64,000 nucleotides of DNA from Candidula unifasciata. Its lineage: Eukaryota > Mollusca > Gastropoda > Stylommatophora > Geomitridae. Made by a program: the position numbers and the translations under genes. The number at the start of each line of letters is the position of its first letter. Position 1 is the stretch's first letter. Positions 1 through 38,079 of the stretch are shown here, one piece after another. The notes under the pieces were generated by a model. The model was not told the origin of the DNA, did not search any database, and worked only from the letters and a program-made list of their open reading frames with translations. The DNA lies in contig CAJHNH020000692.1 in assembly GCA_905116865.2 (NCBI GenBank), positions 124,001 through 188,000 of the forward strand, read 5' to 3'.

Positions 1-497
1 CTTTTCCCAATGTAATAACATGTAACTGTTTGCTGCTGTATCTTTCAAACTAGCATGAGTAATACACACACAGGGGCAATACCCACCTTAATAAACATAC
101 ATTACTGATATCTTGGAAAGATATAAAACTGAACAAAATGTCTATTAGCGAGCTTTACAATATAACAAACACTAATGAGAAGTGAACGTTGCGGCTATAG
201 AGCCCTCATCAGCACATACAAAAACCCCATGAATACACAAAATCACTGACGTATCCATGAGCAGATGTGATGATTATTGGCAACTGAACTACACACTATG
301 CTATCACCCTCAGCGCTTAACAACAACTATAACCTGCAAAATTCCAGAAATTACAAACAATATAGGACAAAGAATGATTTGTTTTTTAACCAGAAGGATC
401 CCCCCTCACTTTTTTTTAGGTTAATTCAATAGAATACATCTGGTAAGATACAGTGAATGATTTTGTGCAATTTGACTGTCTTCTCAATGAAAATTCT
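1..497. other. Left-edge sequence, no gene seen
   Basis: AT-rich DNA with short homopolymers. I see no exon with splice sites, no domain and no recognised repeat. It lies beyond the MEK 3' end on the transcribed strand. Confidence 0.5.
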
Positions 498-757
498 GGG
501 AATTTGTTGCAAACTGTAGACTACACTAATATATTTAGAGACAGATTTTTCATTAAGGACTGAATGGTATCACACCTCACCTAACGTGACAATCCAGGGT
601 TGAGTTTTCCCCAAAAAGGATACGACAGGGAATTTGTTGCAAACTGTAGACTACACTAATATATTTACTTACATATTATTCATTAAGGACTGAATAGTTT
701 CACACCTCGCCTAATGTGACAATCCAGGGTTGAGTTTTCCCCAAACAAGGATACCAC
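498..757. repeat. Tandem duplication, 130 bp unit, two copies
   Basis: The string gggaatttgttgcaaactg begins at 498 and again at 628. The copies stay alignable through the cattaaggactgaat and gttgagttttccccaaa blocks to about 757. A few substitutions separate them, so the duplication is not recent. Confidence 0.85.
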
Positions 758-880
758 AAATACAAAATAGAAAATATTAATAGAGAAGTCTCACATCTCA
801 ATAGTCCTGATATGGAGAACAAAATGAAAGACTTAGCAGATTAATAATAACTATAAAAAGGGGGCACTGTAGTATATTCC

Positions 881-1165
881 TGTGTGGGTTCCAGGGCCTC
901 ATTATGGGGAAAACAAGAATAGACCCTCTGCCTTCCCAAAAGCATGTCGTAAGAGTTGACTAATTGGAAGATTATTTTGAATTTGGAGTACATCTGCCTG
1001 GGAGACAAGGAACCGACAGTCTTCCTACAAATCAGTCAGACCTGTGAAATGATGTGCATTTAACACTTAAGTTTTGGAAGGGGACTAGAGTCTTGAAGTG
1101 GACGAACAACCAGAACTTTCCACTGCAGTCTGCAGCTGGTGAATGCAAAGAAGGAGAAGACTTCG
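881..1165 (+). repeat. SINE family S1, near full length
   Basis: It begins gtgtgggttcc, followed by a ggcctcattatgggg block, gcatgtcgtaagag, the taattgg block and ggcaaggaacc in place of internal coding content, and ends ctggtgaatgcaaagaagg. The same block order recurs at 11366, 12096, 40560 and 49105 and, on the minus strand, near 17170. The GAAG-rich 3' end and recurring order mark it as a retroposed short element. The source RNA is not identified. Confidence 0.7.
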
Positions 1166-2594
1166 ATATAGCCTCCTTACTCATAGTGATGTTGCAGAAG
1201 TATCTGCAGTTATTTTCTACACATGATGATGCTGTCCCCAGAAGTAAGGATATGCCTGCATTCAGCATGTACTGATTAAGAGGATAGATTGATATCATAT
1301 TATTATTGTATTTTTGTATTTTTGTGACAGGTTAGCGAAATCTAATTCTATCTCAAGCCATGCAAACACAGAGGTTCTCAGTCTCTCCAGACAGCACAAT
1401 CATGCTTTATTCTTATTCATGATCTGTTGTCTCAGGTGCCAATCCACACGTGCACATGGCTGATTCGCAGATTTAAAATTTTGTATACATATGGCTGCAA
1501 AGTCGACTGTGTCCTGTTCTAAGGCGTGCTGACAATCTTCAACATGTTTTGCTGACTCCAGGCACAAAAATATGTTAAATTGTTATTTGTGGCTGACAGC
1601 ATCAGTTTTCAGTTAATTTGTCTACAGCCCCTCGCCTCCCATCCCACAATTATGCATCCCAGAGTAAAGAATATCTCTGACCATGGCAACAAATGTTTTC
1701 TTGCTGCTATCTTTCGGAACAACCCCTGATAGAAGTAGATCTTTATGGTTGTAAATTACCCTCAAGCCCACAACACATTCCATCTACACTAAGTATTAAT
1801 GCATAGCACTTCAATACACACACAAGATAGATATCTTGTCATCACAAACCACAACACAAACGCACACTGTTATCATTATTTTAACCAACAAGAAACACAG
1901 AAAAAAAAAAGATTACAACAAATGTCTCCATTTTATCATAAAACTGTGAATAAGAAAAGGTGCTGATTATTATTCTTTTGGACTTAGTGATATATACAAA
2001 GCAAATATTTTCTAAGTTAACCAGGAAAAAAAAAACATTCTGCAGAAATATTAGTGCAAAAAAAAAAAAAAAAAAAAAAAAATACTGTCTCTTAAACACA
2101 CACAAAGACATTCCCAAAAAATCAGTACAAACATCAACTGCTATGACAGCTCAAAAGAAAATTATATTCCTAAAATATTTGCTTGCAAAACTGGGAGGTA
2201 TTTTATATATTTTACTAACACTTTGGCGATTTGCCAAGTGGCACAGTTTTCAGCATCATGTAATTTTCATTGCCAGACATGTTCATTACTGACTATTCCA
2301 TGCTGATTCTTCTTCTTCATTCACCCTTAAAATGGTAGTTGTCAGTGTTGGGGTTTACAGCTAGGCAAAATTATCTGCACCCTTCCAATTGCAGCAAATC
2401 TCTATTTAGTCATTGATTTTTATGGCATGCTTGTTAACGGGGCAGTGGTCTGTAATACACCCCCCACCAATGGGACCCTGGAACCCACAACTGGTTGTTG
2501 ATTATTCAACAAATGAAGAAGGTCATTCATTCTGCAACAAGCAACTCCAAATTGCTCCACTTGTGGGAGACTTTTTAAAACTCTTACACTTGTG
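1166..2594. other. Gene-free flank with simple repeats
   Basis: Intergenic AT-rich DNA. A long A run lies at about 2059-2081 and CA-rich stretches are scattered. Short open frames here, including lysine-rich ones crossing the A run, have no supporting domain or splice context. Confidence 0.5.
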
Positions 2595-2832
2595 GTGTCT
2601 GTGGCTTGGGCGTTGCAAATGCGCTCATAATGCTGGGTTCGATTCCAGCTGTAGATAATTTGGCAGCAAAACATCTAGCACTGGTTTTGACAGTGGTATC
2701 GAGAGCTGACCATTGAGAAAGAATTGCCTTACTACAAAATGTAAATGTGCCTAGAAAAACAGCAAAAAAAAAAAAAAAAAATTTCTGGGGTTGGTCCTGC
2801 AACGCCCTGTAAAAGATATTCAACTAACACAC
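2595..2832 (+). repeat. tRNA-derived SINE family S2
   Basis: The head has an A-box-like tgtggcttgggcgttg and a B-box-like gggttcgattccagc, as in tRNA-derived SINEs. The body carries tttgacagtggtatcgag, a tgcctagaaaaacagc block and a central A run, and ends cctgtaaaagatattcaac. Other copies are at 19962-20205 (minus), 58470-58720 (minus), 60045-60225 (minus) and 61200-61445 (plus). Confidence 0.75.
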
Positions 2833-3047
2833 ACCAGACAGCTGTTGCTTTAAAACACTCAATCTCGCCTGCACCTTAAACACCATCAGTTCCCTGGTTT
2901 TACTTGTTGAGCACCTTTAGATACTTATGTGTGATCAAGAGCCCTGTTTGGCTACAACAGTCACAATTTATGTAAAGTAACTGTAGTTTGGGTTTCAGTG
3001 TCCCACTGTGTATTAAAATAAAATAATTAAAAAAAAAGCAACTGATT

Positions 3048-3498
3048 CACTGCCCTCCAACAAGCTCGTCACAAGAGACAAATAATTACACTGCCCTCCA
3101 ACAAGCTCGTCACAAGAGACAAATAATTACACTGCCCTCCAACAAGCTCGTCACAAGAGACAAATAATTACACTGCCCTCCAACAAGCTCGTCACAAGAG
3201 ACAACTAATTACACTGCCCTCCAACAAGCTCGTCACAAGAGACAACTAATTACACTGCCCTCCAACAAGCTCGTCACAAGAGACAACTAATTACACTGCC
3301 CTCCAACAAGCTCGTCACAAGAGACAACTAATAACACTGCCCTCCAAAAAGCTCGTCACAAGAGACAACTAATTACACTGCCCTCCAACAAGCTCGTCAC
3401 AAGAGACAACTAATTACACTGCCCTCCAACAAGCTCGTCACAAGAGACAACTAATTACACTGCCCTCCAACAAGCTCGTCACAAGAGACAACTAATTA
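3048..3498. repeat. 41 bp minisatellite, about 11 copies
   Basis: cactgccctccaacaagctc recurs every 41 bp, first at 3048 and 3089. The copies are almost identical; the main variation is aaataatt in early copies against aactaatt in later ones. The unit resembles the internal cactgcc...gtcgtaagag...ctaatt segment of SINE S1, and S1-like 3' sequence follows directly. Confidence 0.95.
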
Positions 3499-3655
3499 GG
3501 GATGTTTCCTTCAAAATCAGACCAATATCCTGTATATAAATCTGCCAGATGTGTGAACGAACAAGCACTCCAAATTTAGGTTCCAAAAATGGCTGAACTA
3601 CCAGAACTTTCTGCTGGTGTTTACATCCAGTGAGTAGGAAGAAGAAGAATTTAAA
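3499..3655 (+). repeat. 3' part of an S1 SINE, degenerate
   Basis: After the last 41 bp unit the sequence continues in S1 order: agggatgtttcctt, an atctgccagatg block, caagcactc, ccagaactttctgctgg and a gtgagtaggaagaagaag tail. The minisatellite therefore sits inside the element, not beside it. Confidence 0.65.
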
Positions 3656-3714
3656 GGTAAGCAAAGGACTATTTTCACACCAGAGGCACATTGGGCATAT
3701 GATGTCAAACTTAT

Positions 3715-3905
3715 ATTTTTATAGACCAATCGGCACGCGAGGGGTGATGAGGTCAACAACACGGCAGCTGTTTGACTTCCCAGCCCAGGACTCTACCTAG
3801 TACCCATTTTGGGCTGGTTGACCAGAGAGTCAAGGTCATATTAAAATGAATCTGACCTCATATGAATTCAAAAGAAGATGAGGTGAGTGAGTGTCTAGCT
3901 GCCAG
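3715..3905 (-). repeat. SINE family S3, degenerate copy
   Basis: On the plus strand it reads tatagaccaatcggcacg, ggtgatgaggtcaac, tacctagtacccattttgg, ggctggttgacc and a gtgagtgtctagc end. This is the reverse complement of the family, whose best copy is 16302-16555. The tRNA-like head would be at the high-coordinate end. Confidence 0.65.
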
Positions 3906-4548
3906 ACTTTCAAGGCGCCCAATATTTCTGATATACTACAAATTCACGTGTTAACACAAACTGGCTGAAAGTACTGAATCAAAGAGATGTACATACATGT
4001 ATTTACATATCAATGCTACATTTGTAAACACCTTTTACTAATTTATATATGTATAGAAAATATCCTTGAACAATATTATAAGTATTTAAAATCTTTATAC
4101 CGAATATGGTTAGCATACATACTACAGTTACAATATAACTAAAAGTAATTAAAAATAAGATTTAATAATTACCTGTGATTACTGTTTTCTCTATTTTATT
4201 AAACTGTAAAGATACATAAAATTGTCTGTCATCATTATCCTCAAGTACTTTTCTGACTGGCGTGGGATCATGCCTATCCATAACTTAAACTGCCAACAGA
4301 TTTTATTCTCAATATTAAAATTTTAAACAACTGAATTCAGTGAAAGGAAAAGAGGTAAAGTCATTAAATCTTCAAGTCCAGGGGGTTTAGCATCAGACAC
4401 ACAACGGGTAATAAAAGAGACGTAAAATCAGTGTATCTTTGTTCAGTGGGCTTCTAGGCAGGAACCTATGATGGCTTTCTGGGGACTGAAAGACTTAAAG
4501 AATATGCTAGGATTAGAAAGATTTGGCTCAATATTTAAGCTGTATACC

Positions 4549-4976
4549 TTAACTGAGACACTTTTCATTCTCTAACTCCAGCGGCCTCAGCAAAGTGTTG
4601 GGGGAGAGACGTAAGAATGATTTGTGCACTCTTTCTAACGTGTTGTGCAAGATTATTTTTATTTCTCTAAGGTTGTTTGTTCTTAATGCCATCATTCCTT
4701 GTTTTGCACGGTCTTCCCTTCCTTTATATTTCTTTAAAATGTGTCTCTGTGGCAGCTGGTACCCCAGCATTCTTATACAATGACCAAATCATGTAATCTG
4801 TTGCTCTTCAACAAACTGTGTAACTGTTTCAGTCCTAGCCTTCTAATTTCTTTATTTTTAATTTTATCTCTTCTTGAGATGGTCTGATGATTACATATTT
4901 CCCGTACTACTCTTAGCATCGGATCTTTATCTTCTAATTCTGCGTTCCTCCAAGGACATAATCGCACTGTGTCCAT
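4549..4976 (-). pseudogene. Decayed LINE reverse-transcriptase tail
   Basis: Minus-strand frames contain RRLGLKQLHSLLKSNRLHD and, after a frame break, QLPQRHILKKYKGREDRAK. This recalls the region after the polymerase in RTE-like elements, where a G-L-x-x-L...R stretch precedes a basic GRPR-like segment. Stops and frame breaks separate the pieces. No catalytic motif remains and the match is weak. Confidence 0.35.
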
Positions 4977-5164
4977 TTACAGCATAGACAAGATATTTAT
5001 GCTTTTCTGCTGAAACACCCAACGTCTACAAACTGCGTTAGCCTTCCAAAGCACTCTGATAAAAATAAAGCACAGAATCCTTGCTGAAAAAGTTTAATGT
5101 GCTAACACACTGAGTGCTAAATCTTAGAAAAAGTGTTTGCTTTCTTGCTGTATCAAACTCAGAG

Positions 5165-5330
5165 AAGGGGTGGGGTGCCAGACTAACTGGCATGTCCGAG
5201 AGTTGAGGAACCAATAGGCTGCACACAAATAAATCAGATCTGTGAAACATGGCTCAGAACAAGACCAAAATCCAGAAGTGGATGAACAGGACTTTCTACA
5301 GGGGGTAAAGTGAACGTGAAGAAGACTGCT
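5165..5330 (+). repeat. S1 SINE, 3' half
   Basis: It has gttgaggaaccaatagg, an aaataaatcagatctg block, the agaagtggatgaac block and a gtgaacgtgaagaagactgc tail, in S1 order. The 5' half is missing. Confidence 0.6.
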
Positions 5331-5384
5331 GATTCATGATCTGGTTATGTCAAAATAAGCCTTGTCATACAAACAGAGTGCCAT

Positions 5385-5580
5385 CTTCCTGTGTGGTTGG
5401 TTAATCAGGCCCTATTTTGGGAACAAAAGAACAGACCTACTGCCCTCTAACAAGCAAGTCATCAAATGTGACTAAGTAAGAGCCTCCTGAAACTTGATGT
5501 GTTGGAATAAGGTGTGCAGATATTGTAGCTTAGCTGTAAAACACAGCACGATGGGCCAACTGCCCTTTTTAAGGGTAAGA
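5385..5580 (+). repeat. S1b SINE variant
   Basis: The head resembles S1 (ctgtgtggttggttaatcag, caagcaagtcatc) but the 3' half is different: gtgtgcagatattgtagc, gctgtaaaacacagcac and caactgccctttttaagg. That 3' half recurs at 8820-8905, 24940-25020 and 48960-49045. A short GA run follows. Confidence 0.6.
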
Positions 5581-7090
5581 GAGAGAGAGAGAGAAACAAA
5601 ATACATTATATTGACAGCTGAGCTTGCAGCAAGGAAAAAGTTTTATAAAACAGTTGCCTTGAAGGTTGTACTCTGCTATTAGGTAGACACCAAAGTCTCA
5701 ACCAACCTTGCCAAATGTTAGCTTTTTTTTGGAACTCAAACGGCCTGAAACTCAAAGCAGTTATCTTAAGAACTAAAACTATCCTCCAAAGAATTTACCA
5801 ACCAACCACAGAACAATACGTCAAGAAAAAGCAGCAGACTAATGATTATCTTTGCACTGTAAATGTAAAATGATTTAAGTAACAAATAATAACAGTAGCA
5901 ATAAAAAAAAAACAATGTACATATTATTTTGTTTACAAAAATTCATTTCTTATGAAAAAAAATCCCAAATATTTAGATTACTTTTTCTTCTTCTTGAAAA
6001 CATAAAAAAACTGACAAAACTAATGAGCATCACAGTTTAGATTCCTTAATCCAAGACATTAACAGCCATGGTTCGTATTTTTCAAAACACAAATCGATAA
6101 TTTCTTGTTTCAAAAAATTAAACTGCCATTTTCTGCACAAAATATACTGCCTGAATATAAACATTACCTGCACATAATACCACATTCACATACAAGCAAG
6201 TCTGATTGCATGTCAATTATCACCTCAACAGAAAGTTGCATCCACAGTAACAGCCTTAAAATTAGCATTATCACTTTGAAGTCAACAAATATGAAATTAC
6301 AATATCACTGAACAAAACAAACAAACATGATTATGAGTAAGCTTTCTATACTGCAAGGCTATTCAACTAACTTTACTCAAGGGACAACATTTTGAAAACG
6401 GGACGCCCAGACCAGAGACCTGCACCCCAACACAGAAAGATAATTAGTACAATACAATTGGCAATTATTTGCAGGCCACTTGCTAGCCCCCCCTGTGGGG
6501 TAGATAAGGGCCCCCAGGCTGGCAGTTGAATAGCCCTGCTACACTGTAACATTCAAGCAGAATGAGGTATCAGAATGATATAACAGTCAAACCTGTGTGT
6601 TAAAATACATATTTTTGAACAACAAGAGTCATGTCAGCCACAAATGTGGCAATCAAATATGTGCTACTTTTTGGCAACAACATTAATTTAGCAGCAGTAT
6701 CTCCTAAATACTGGTAAAGAGAAATCTGGTTACTAAAAAAACAAACATATCCATTTGTAGAGAGGCCCCAAAAATACAAGTCTATCAACATATGCCCATT
6801 ATGTCACTGGCATGAAAAGGGTCCTTTACTTAGAGAGAACCCAGGGATAAAGAGATAAGATTAACACGAACAGGTACAATTGGCAGTCAGGAAATGATTC
6901 ATGAGAAATATATTAGATCTTGATGCTTGGCCTGGCATAAATGAGTGTGGCAGTATCTTCATAAGTTACAGTAGAGAAAAGATAATCTGAAACGCTGTTT
7001 AAACTGGATAGTTTTAGAGCACTTCTTTATGTACTGAGGTTCTTCACACTGGAAAGAGGTTTCGGAGCCTTTTGGATAAAAAAAAATAAA
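5581..7090. other. Gene-free flank
   Basis: AT-rich intergenic sequence with A runs. I find no splice-supported exon and no retroelement domain. Confidence 0.45.
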
Positions 7091-7337
7091 AAATCCAGCA
7101 ACAATGCTCTATAACAGCGTCATCTGGAGGCAGTAGATAACATTTAAAACAAACAATACTGTGTACAAGACAATAAAGACTTCCAACAAGAATGCAAAAT
7201 TTTCACTGTTACAGCTCCAGAGGCTATCTTTCCCCCCTGCAGAGTTAAGTGATTCAAACTGGCAGAAGATCCAGACTATATGCAGTCATATTTGCTGTCT
7301 ATATCACAGGATTGTAACTGCAGTAATATTACTGTTA
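7091..7337. repeat. 247 bp direct repeat A, copy 1
   Basis: Identical by eye to 7876-8122. It starts in an A run before tccagcaacaatgctc and ends attactgtta. The two copies bracket a 538 bp segment that is itself a copy of sequence 4.3 kb away. It contains no recognisable gene. Confidence 0.9.
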
Positions 7338-7344
7338 TGGACTA

Positions 7345-7878
7345 TGATGAATGCTTTAAAAAAAATAAGAAGCTTTGATTGTTGAAATCAATACAGAGTA
7401 ATCTACTGCTGATTTGCAGATGAATTGACCAAAAATGTTAGAATTCTGAAACTATGTTCAGGGAGGGTAGCGTTAAGCAACAGATAGCTCAAGAGCTACA
7501 GGCAACTGTAGACAAGGTGACTGGTGTGCACAGACGAATGGTGTCATCAACCCAGGAAAGGCGGCTGCTTTCTGGTGCTCTCCAGACAATAAAATTGTTA
7601 GAGCTGATGTCCTAAGTCTGACAACAGACAACAGAAACACCAAATAAGAAAACAAAAAGGGACCTAGGTATCACTTTCAATAGAAGCTAATCCTTCAGGG
7701 ATCAAGAAGAACAAAGAATGCTGTTTACAGTAATGCAGTACTTGAATATCTTGGTGACAGATTATGGACTTAAAATGCTTCTTACCATATCAGAGAGACG
7801 CCCCCCCCCCCCCCCCCCGTGTGGGTTCCGAGGCCCCATTGTGGGGAAAACAAGAATAGACCCACTGCCTCCCCAAAA
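7345..7878. repeat. Duplicated segment B, copy 1
   Basis: Matches 11622-12156 almost base for base. Visible differences are a 3 bp indel (gcttcttacc against gcttacc) and the length of a C run. It starts at a SINE 3' tail (tgatgaatgctttaaa) and stops inside the head of a second S1 SINE (cccactgcctccccaaaa). A short open stretch holds QELQATVDKVTGVHRRMVSS in both copies, but I do not recognise it. Confidence 0.9.
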
Positions 7879-8122
7879 TCCAGCAACAATGCTCTATAAC
7901 AGCGTCATCTGGAGGCAGTAGATAACATTTAAAACAAACAATACTGTGTACAAGACAATAAAGACTTCCAACAAGAATGCAAAATTTTCACTGTTACAGC
8001 TCCAGAGGCTATCTTTCCCCCCTGCAGAGTTAAGTGATTCAAACTGGCAGAAGATCCAGACTATATGCAGTCATATTTGCTGTCTATATCACAGGATTGT
8101 AACTGCAGTAATATTACTGTTA
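7876..8122. repeat. 247 bp direct repeat A, copy 2
   Basis: Second copy of 7091-7337, joined to segment B at ccaaaa/tccagc. After its end the sequence diverges (aattttacagcc) into a short TA run. Confidence 0.9.
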
Positions 8123-8729
8123 ATTTTACAGCCTTAACATATATATATATATATAGTTTTTCTTCTACATTTAAAAAGAGAAGAAGGTTATAAAAAAATC
8201 ATCAGCAGAAATAAGATGGAAAAAAAAACACTTTGGACATACAAACGCTCAGTCTCTTAGAAAGTATACAGATTCTAAAAACTTATGTTGTCCTCCTACC
8301 AGGCAGATACCCATGGAACACATCCACACAATGGACATGAAATACTAATCAATTTTATGTTTCTTTAGTCACTTCAAGGATCACTTAGGCCATTTTAAAC
8401 CAAAGAACAGTGTCTGTTGTGTTGTTAATCACTGAGTTATTTTTAATCTATTTTATTACAAAATGCCCGATTCCTGCACATACACCTCTGTAAATCTACA
8501 ATATTTACTATCATTGTCAAAAATTCTAATGATATGTTGAACCTCCAGAGAAGGGATTTTTACCATCAACTGTCACTTTTGAATTAAAACAAAGAATTAA
8601 CATCTCAAGTGCACACAGTTCCTTTGATCTCCAATGTTCAGAGTCCAAACTGCTTCATCATGATCCTTAAGTTCCATTTCCGGTGACCTGTTTCATATCA
8701 GGAGGCTCATTTAAGTTTCAATAATTGCT
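8123..8729. other. Gene-free flank
   Basis: AT-rich DNA with a short TA microsatellite at about 8139-8155. No exon is seen. Confidence 0.45.
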
Positions 8730-8905
8730 GTTCTCCCCGCACAAGTTTTGGGGCCCTATTTTGTGGGGAAAGGGGGAGGAAATGGACTCACTGCCTCCTT
8801 AAAAACATACAATAGAAAATTAATTAGGTGTTGGGCAGCCAGGTGCAGATACTGCAGCCTCACTGTAAACAACACAACACGTCAATTGCCTTTTTAAGGG
8901 CGAAC
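8730..8905 (+). repeat. S1b SINE variant
   Basis: It has ccgcacaagttttgggg, gtggggaaaggggg, the gtgcagatactgcagc block and caattgcctttttaagggc, the S1b order. Moderately degenerate. Confidence 0.55.
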
Positions 8906-8961
8906 ACAGAAATCTAAGACTAACTGATGTAGTCCACTTCTCGAAATTGATATACACTCCT

Positions 8962-9505
8962 ATAATTGCTGCATTCCAATTTCTGTAGTTTTATATAAGT
9001 TTCTTGTACATTCAATATCTGGAGATATGAAGGTATATATAACTGCTACATTCCATTTCTTTAGTTTTATATAAGTTTTTTGTACATTCAATATCTGGAG
9101 ACATGAAGGTTTATATAACTGCTACATTCCATTTCTTTAGTTTTATATAAGTTTTTTGTACATTCAATATCTGGAGACATGAAGGTTTATATAACTGCTA
9201 CATTCCATTTCTTTAGTTTTATATAAGTTTTTTGTACATTCAATATCTGGAGACATGAAGGTTTATATAACTGCTACATTCCATTTCTGTAGTTTTATAT
9301 AAGTTTTTTGTACATTCAATAACTGGAGACATGAAGGTTTATATAACTGCTACATTCAATTTCTGTAGTTTTATATAAGTTTTTTGTACTTTCAATATCT
9401 GGAGACATGAAGGTTTATATAACTGCTACTTTCTATTCCTGTAGTTTTAAATAAGTTTCTTGTACATTCAATATCTGGAGACATGAAGGTTTATATATTT
9501 CAGCA
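8962..9505. repeat. 76 bp minisatellite, about 7 copies
   Basis: gacatgaaggtttatataac and ttttatataagttttttg recur every 76 bp. The outer copies are more diverged than the inner ones, as expected when an array turns over from its centre. It lies roughly 0.8-1.3 kb past the MEK stop codon. Confidence 0.95.
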
Positions 9506-9716
9506 TTCCATTTTTAGAGTTCCCTGTAAGCTACTACAACAGAAGACATCCATTTCTTCAGGTTGATTAAAGTCTGAGTGTTGGTCAATACCAATGATTT
9601 GTAAATACTGACCTTCAATGCTAAGATAATTTTGCTCTTTTACTACCTTTTGAGAGTACTACTTCCATCGATACAGCTCCAGGACCCTAACGGGTCAAAG
9701 GTTATGTTACACTGTG

Positions 9717-9722
9717 TTTATT
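9717..9722 (-). promoter_or_regulatory. Candidate MEK polyadenylation signal
   Basis: The minus strand reads AATAAA about 580 bp past the MEK stop codon. It is the first clean hexamer I noticed downstream. No cleavage site can be confirmed, and later hexamers exist, such as 8452-8457. Confidence 0.3.
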
Positions 9723-10303
9723 AAAGTTTCAGTAACTGTAGCAATTTACTTTTTCATGTTTGTTCAAGTTTCTATAATTACTGCATCCCTTTCCTGGTGG
9801 CTTAGCTAAGTTGCTATAATTAATGCATTTCAATGGTGGAGCTTTTTTTTTTTTTCCTGTTAATTGCCTCTACAACTGGTATGGACCACAATTAAACATG
9901 CACCATGTCTATAATTCTGATCTAGCAACCTAATGATGAAGGACCAAATGATTTCTTTAAAAGTGAACTTAATTACATTAGCTGTACACTTTGCTGTGCA
10001 ACATTAACAACAGTGTTATTGTTATCAATACAAATAAATGGAAATACCCACAAATTCACATAGTATCAACATCAACAAGATGAACAACAGACTTCAGTAG
10101 CATGGTGAAATAATAACTTACAGCAAAGTGTTGATACATGCATTTTGTATAACAATTCTTCATCACACACACACTATATATATATAGACTATATATATAG
10201 TCTTTCATGCACACACTCACAAACAATTATTGATTTTGTCCAAGTTCTGCACTCGAGAGAAGCTCATAAAATGTCTCTCGTAGATCTCCGATTCCCTGAA
10301 GTT

Positions 10304-36738
<26,435 letters not shown>

Positions 36739-36990
36739 ATTGCTTTATTTGTTTGATATTGCTGATTTTGTACACCATAGACACTCTAAATGAACGACTC
36801 ACTGCTGCACTAGAACATGTTTACACATTCCTGCTAACAAGAACACATCTCCGTGGGTTCTGAAGGAGAGGTAAACAGTAAACAGATGCGTATCGACCAA
36901 CTGTTCTTTCAGCGAATTAATTTCCCATAATATGAGGAAGTAGATCTGGGGGCAGCCCTTCTTTGGTATCTTTCGCAGTTATGCAGTTTC
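36739..36990 (-). promoter_or_regulatory. MEK 5' untranslated region and probable promoter zone
   Basis: It lies upstream of the MEK start codon and is free of recognised repeats up to the SINE near 37000. No clear TATA or initiator can be assigned by eye, so the call rests on position only. Confidence 0.4.
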
Positions 36991-36999
36991 GCATTTTTC

Positions 37000-37175
37000 C
37001 TTATTTGATAAGGAACCCAAAAGTCTACATACAAATTATTTAGATATGTAGAACGGATATAACCTCAAAACTCAGGTTTTGGGACAAAAACAACCTCCAG
37101 AATTGGACGAACAAGCAGAAAATTCCGCTTGAATTCACAGACAGTGAGCGCGAAAAAAAAAAAAAGAAGACTGCT
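37000..37175 (+). repeat. S1 SINE, 5' truncated
   Basis: ggaacccaaaagtctac, the aacggatataacctc block, gaattggacgaacaagcag and cagtgagcgcgaaa with an A-rich GAAG tail. It sits about 260 bp upstream of the MEK start codon, in divergent orientation. Confidence 0.65.
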
Positions 37176-37329
37176 AAAGATGAGGACGGAGCGCTTATGT
37201 GAATCTCAAGAGTGCTTCGATGTCAGTTTTACCTTTACACTCAATATTCAATCGAATAAATGTTCTTGCACTTAAATGCAATGTGTGCGCGTGCATGCGC
37301 GGACGTGTGAGTGCGTATCCGTCTATGTG

Positions 37330-37334
37330 AGTGT

Positions 37335-37397
<63 letters not shown>
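37330..37397. repeat. GT dinucleotide microsatellite
   Basis: About 65 bp of nearly perfect (gt)n with one ta near the start. Confidence 0.97.
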
Positions 37398-37398
<1 letters not shown>

Positions 37399-38079
37399 TC
37401 TCTATAACACAAGTTGGCTGCAGTGGATACGTGCATTCATTATCTGGGAATATTACACGTACGGCCTCAGTCATGTACTAGTATCAATATCATCGTGTGC
37501 CAGATCGATAAGCTGTCGTTAATACCTGTATTTACCGCTTTTGCACTGTAGGAAGGGGAGTCTTTGAGACTGTGTATTTAGGATCGCATGGCTGGTGCTG
37601 TCGCCACAGACTGTTCAGGTTAGGATTTTATTTTAGCCAGATCTATGTTACATCTTAACCAACAACTGTGAAATTTGGGTGCAGTTAATATATAACCTTT
37701 GCAATAGTACCAGGGGTACAGGGGTTTAGTTTGTTTAGGCTGCCTCAATATTCTTACATTTACCAAGTTGTATTGATGTATTGTCTTCATAAGAATCCCC
37801 TTACAATTTTTGTTGCCAGTTCTCGAGAGTTTTTAAAGTGCGAAATGTTTTTGTGGGGAAAAATCAAACGAACCGAAACAATATAAGTACTTAGGTGCTC
37901 CAACTGCTGAGAGAAGAAAGACAATCTAGAATACAATCTGGTAAAAAGTAAGATATGCCTCGCAACACCAAGATCAAAATATATTACACGTCTATAATAC
38001 CAATCGTTTATTTTAGCTCTGGAACTTGGAGCACAACTAAAAGAGATAAAGCCTTATAATCTGGGATGCATTTTTTTTG
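37398..38079. other. Intergenic sequence
   Basis: AT-rich. A piece near 37870-37960 (acaatataagtacttaggtg, caactgctgagagaagaaag) resembles 53380-53440 and both may be LINE scraps. No gene is recognised. Confidence 0.4.

Noticed and set aside
3048..3498. CRISPR array
   Set aside because: The 41 bp units are contiguous, with no unique spacers, and the context is a eukaryotic SINE.
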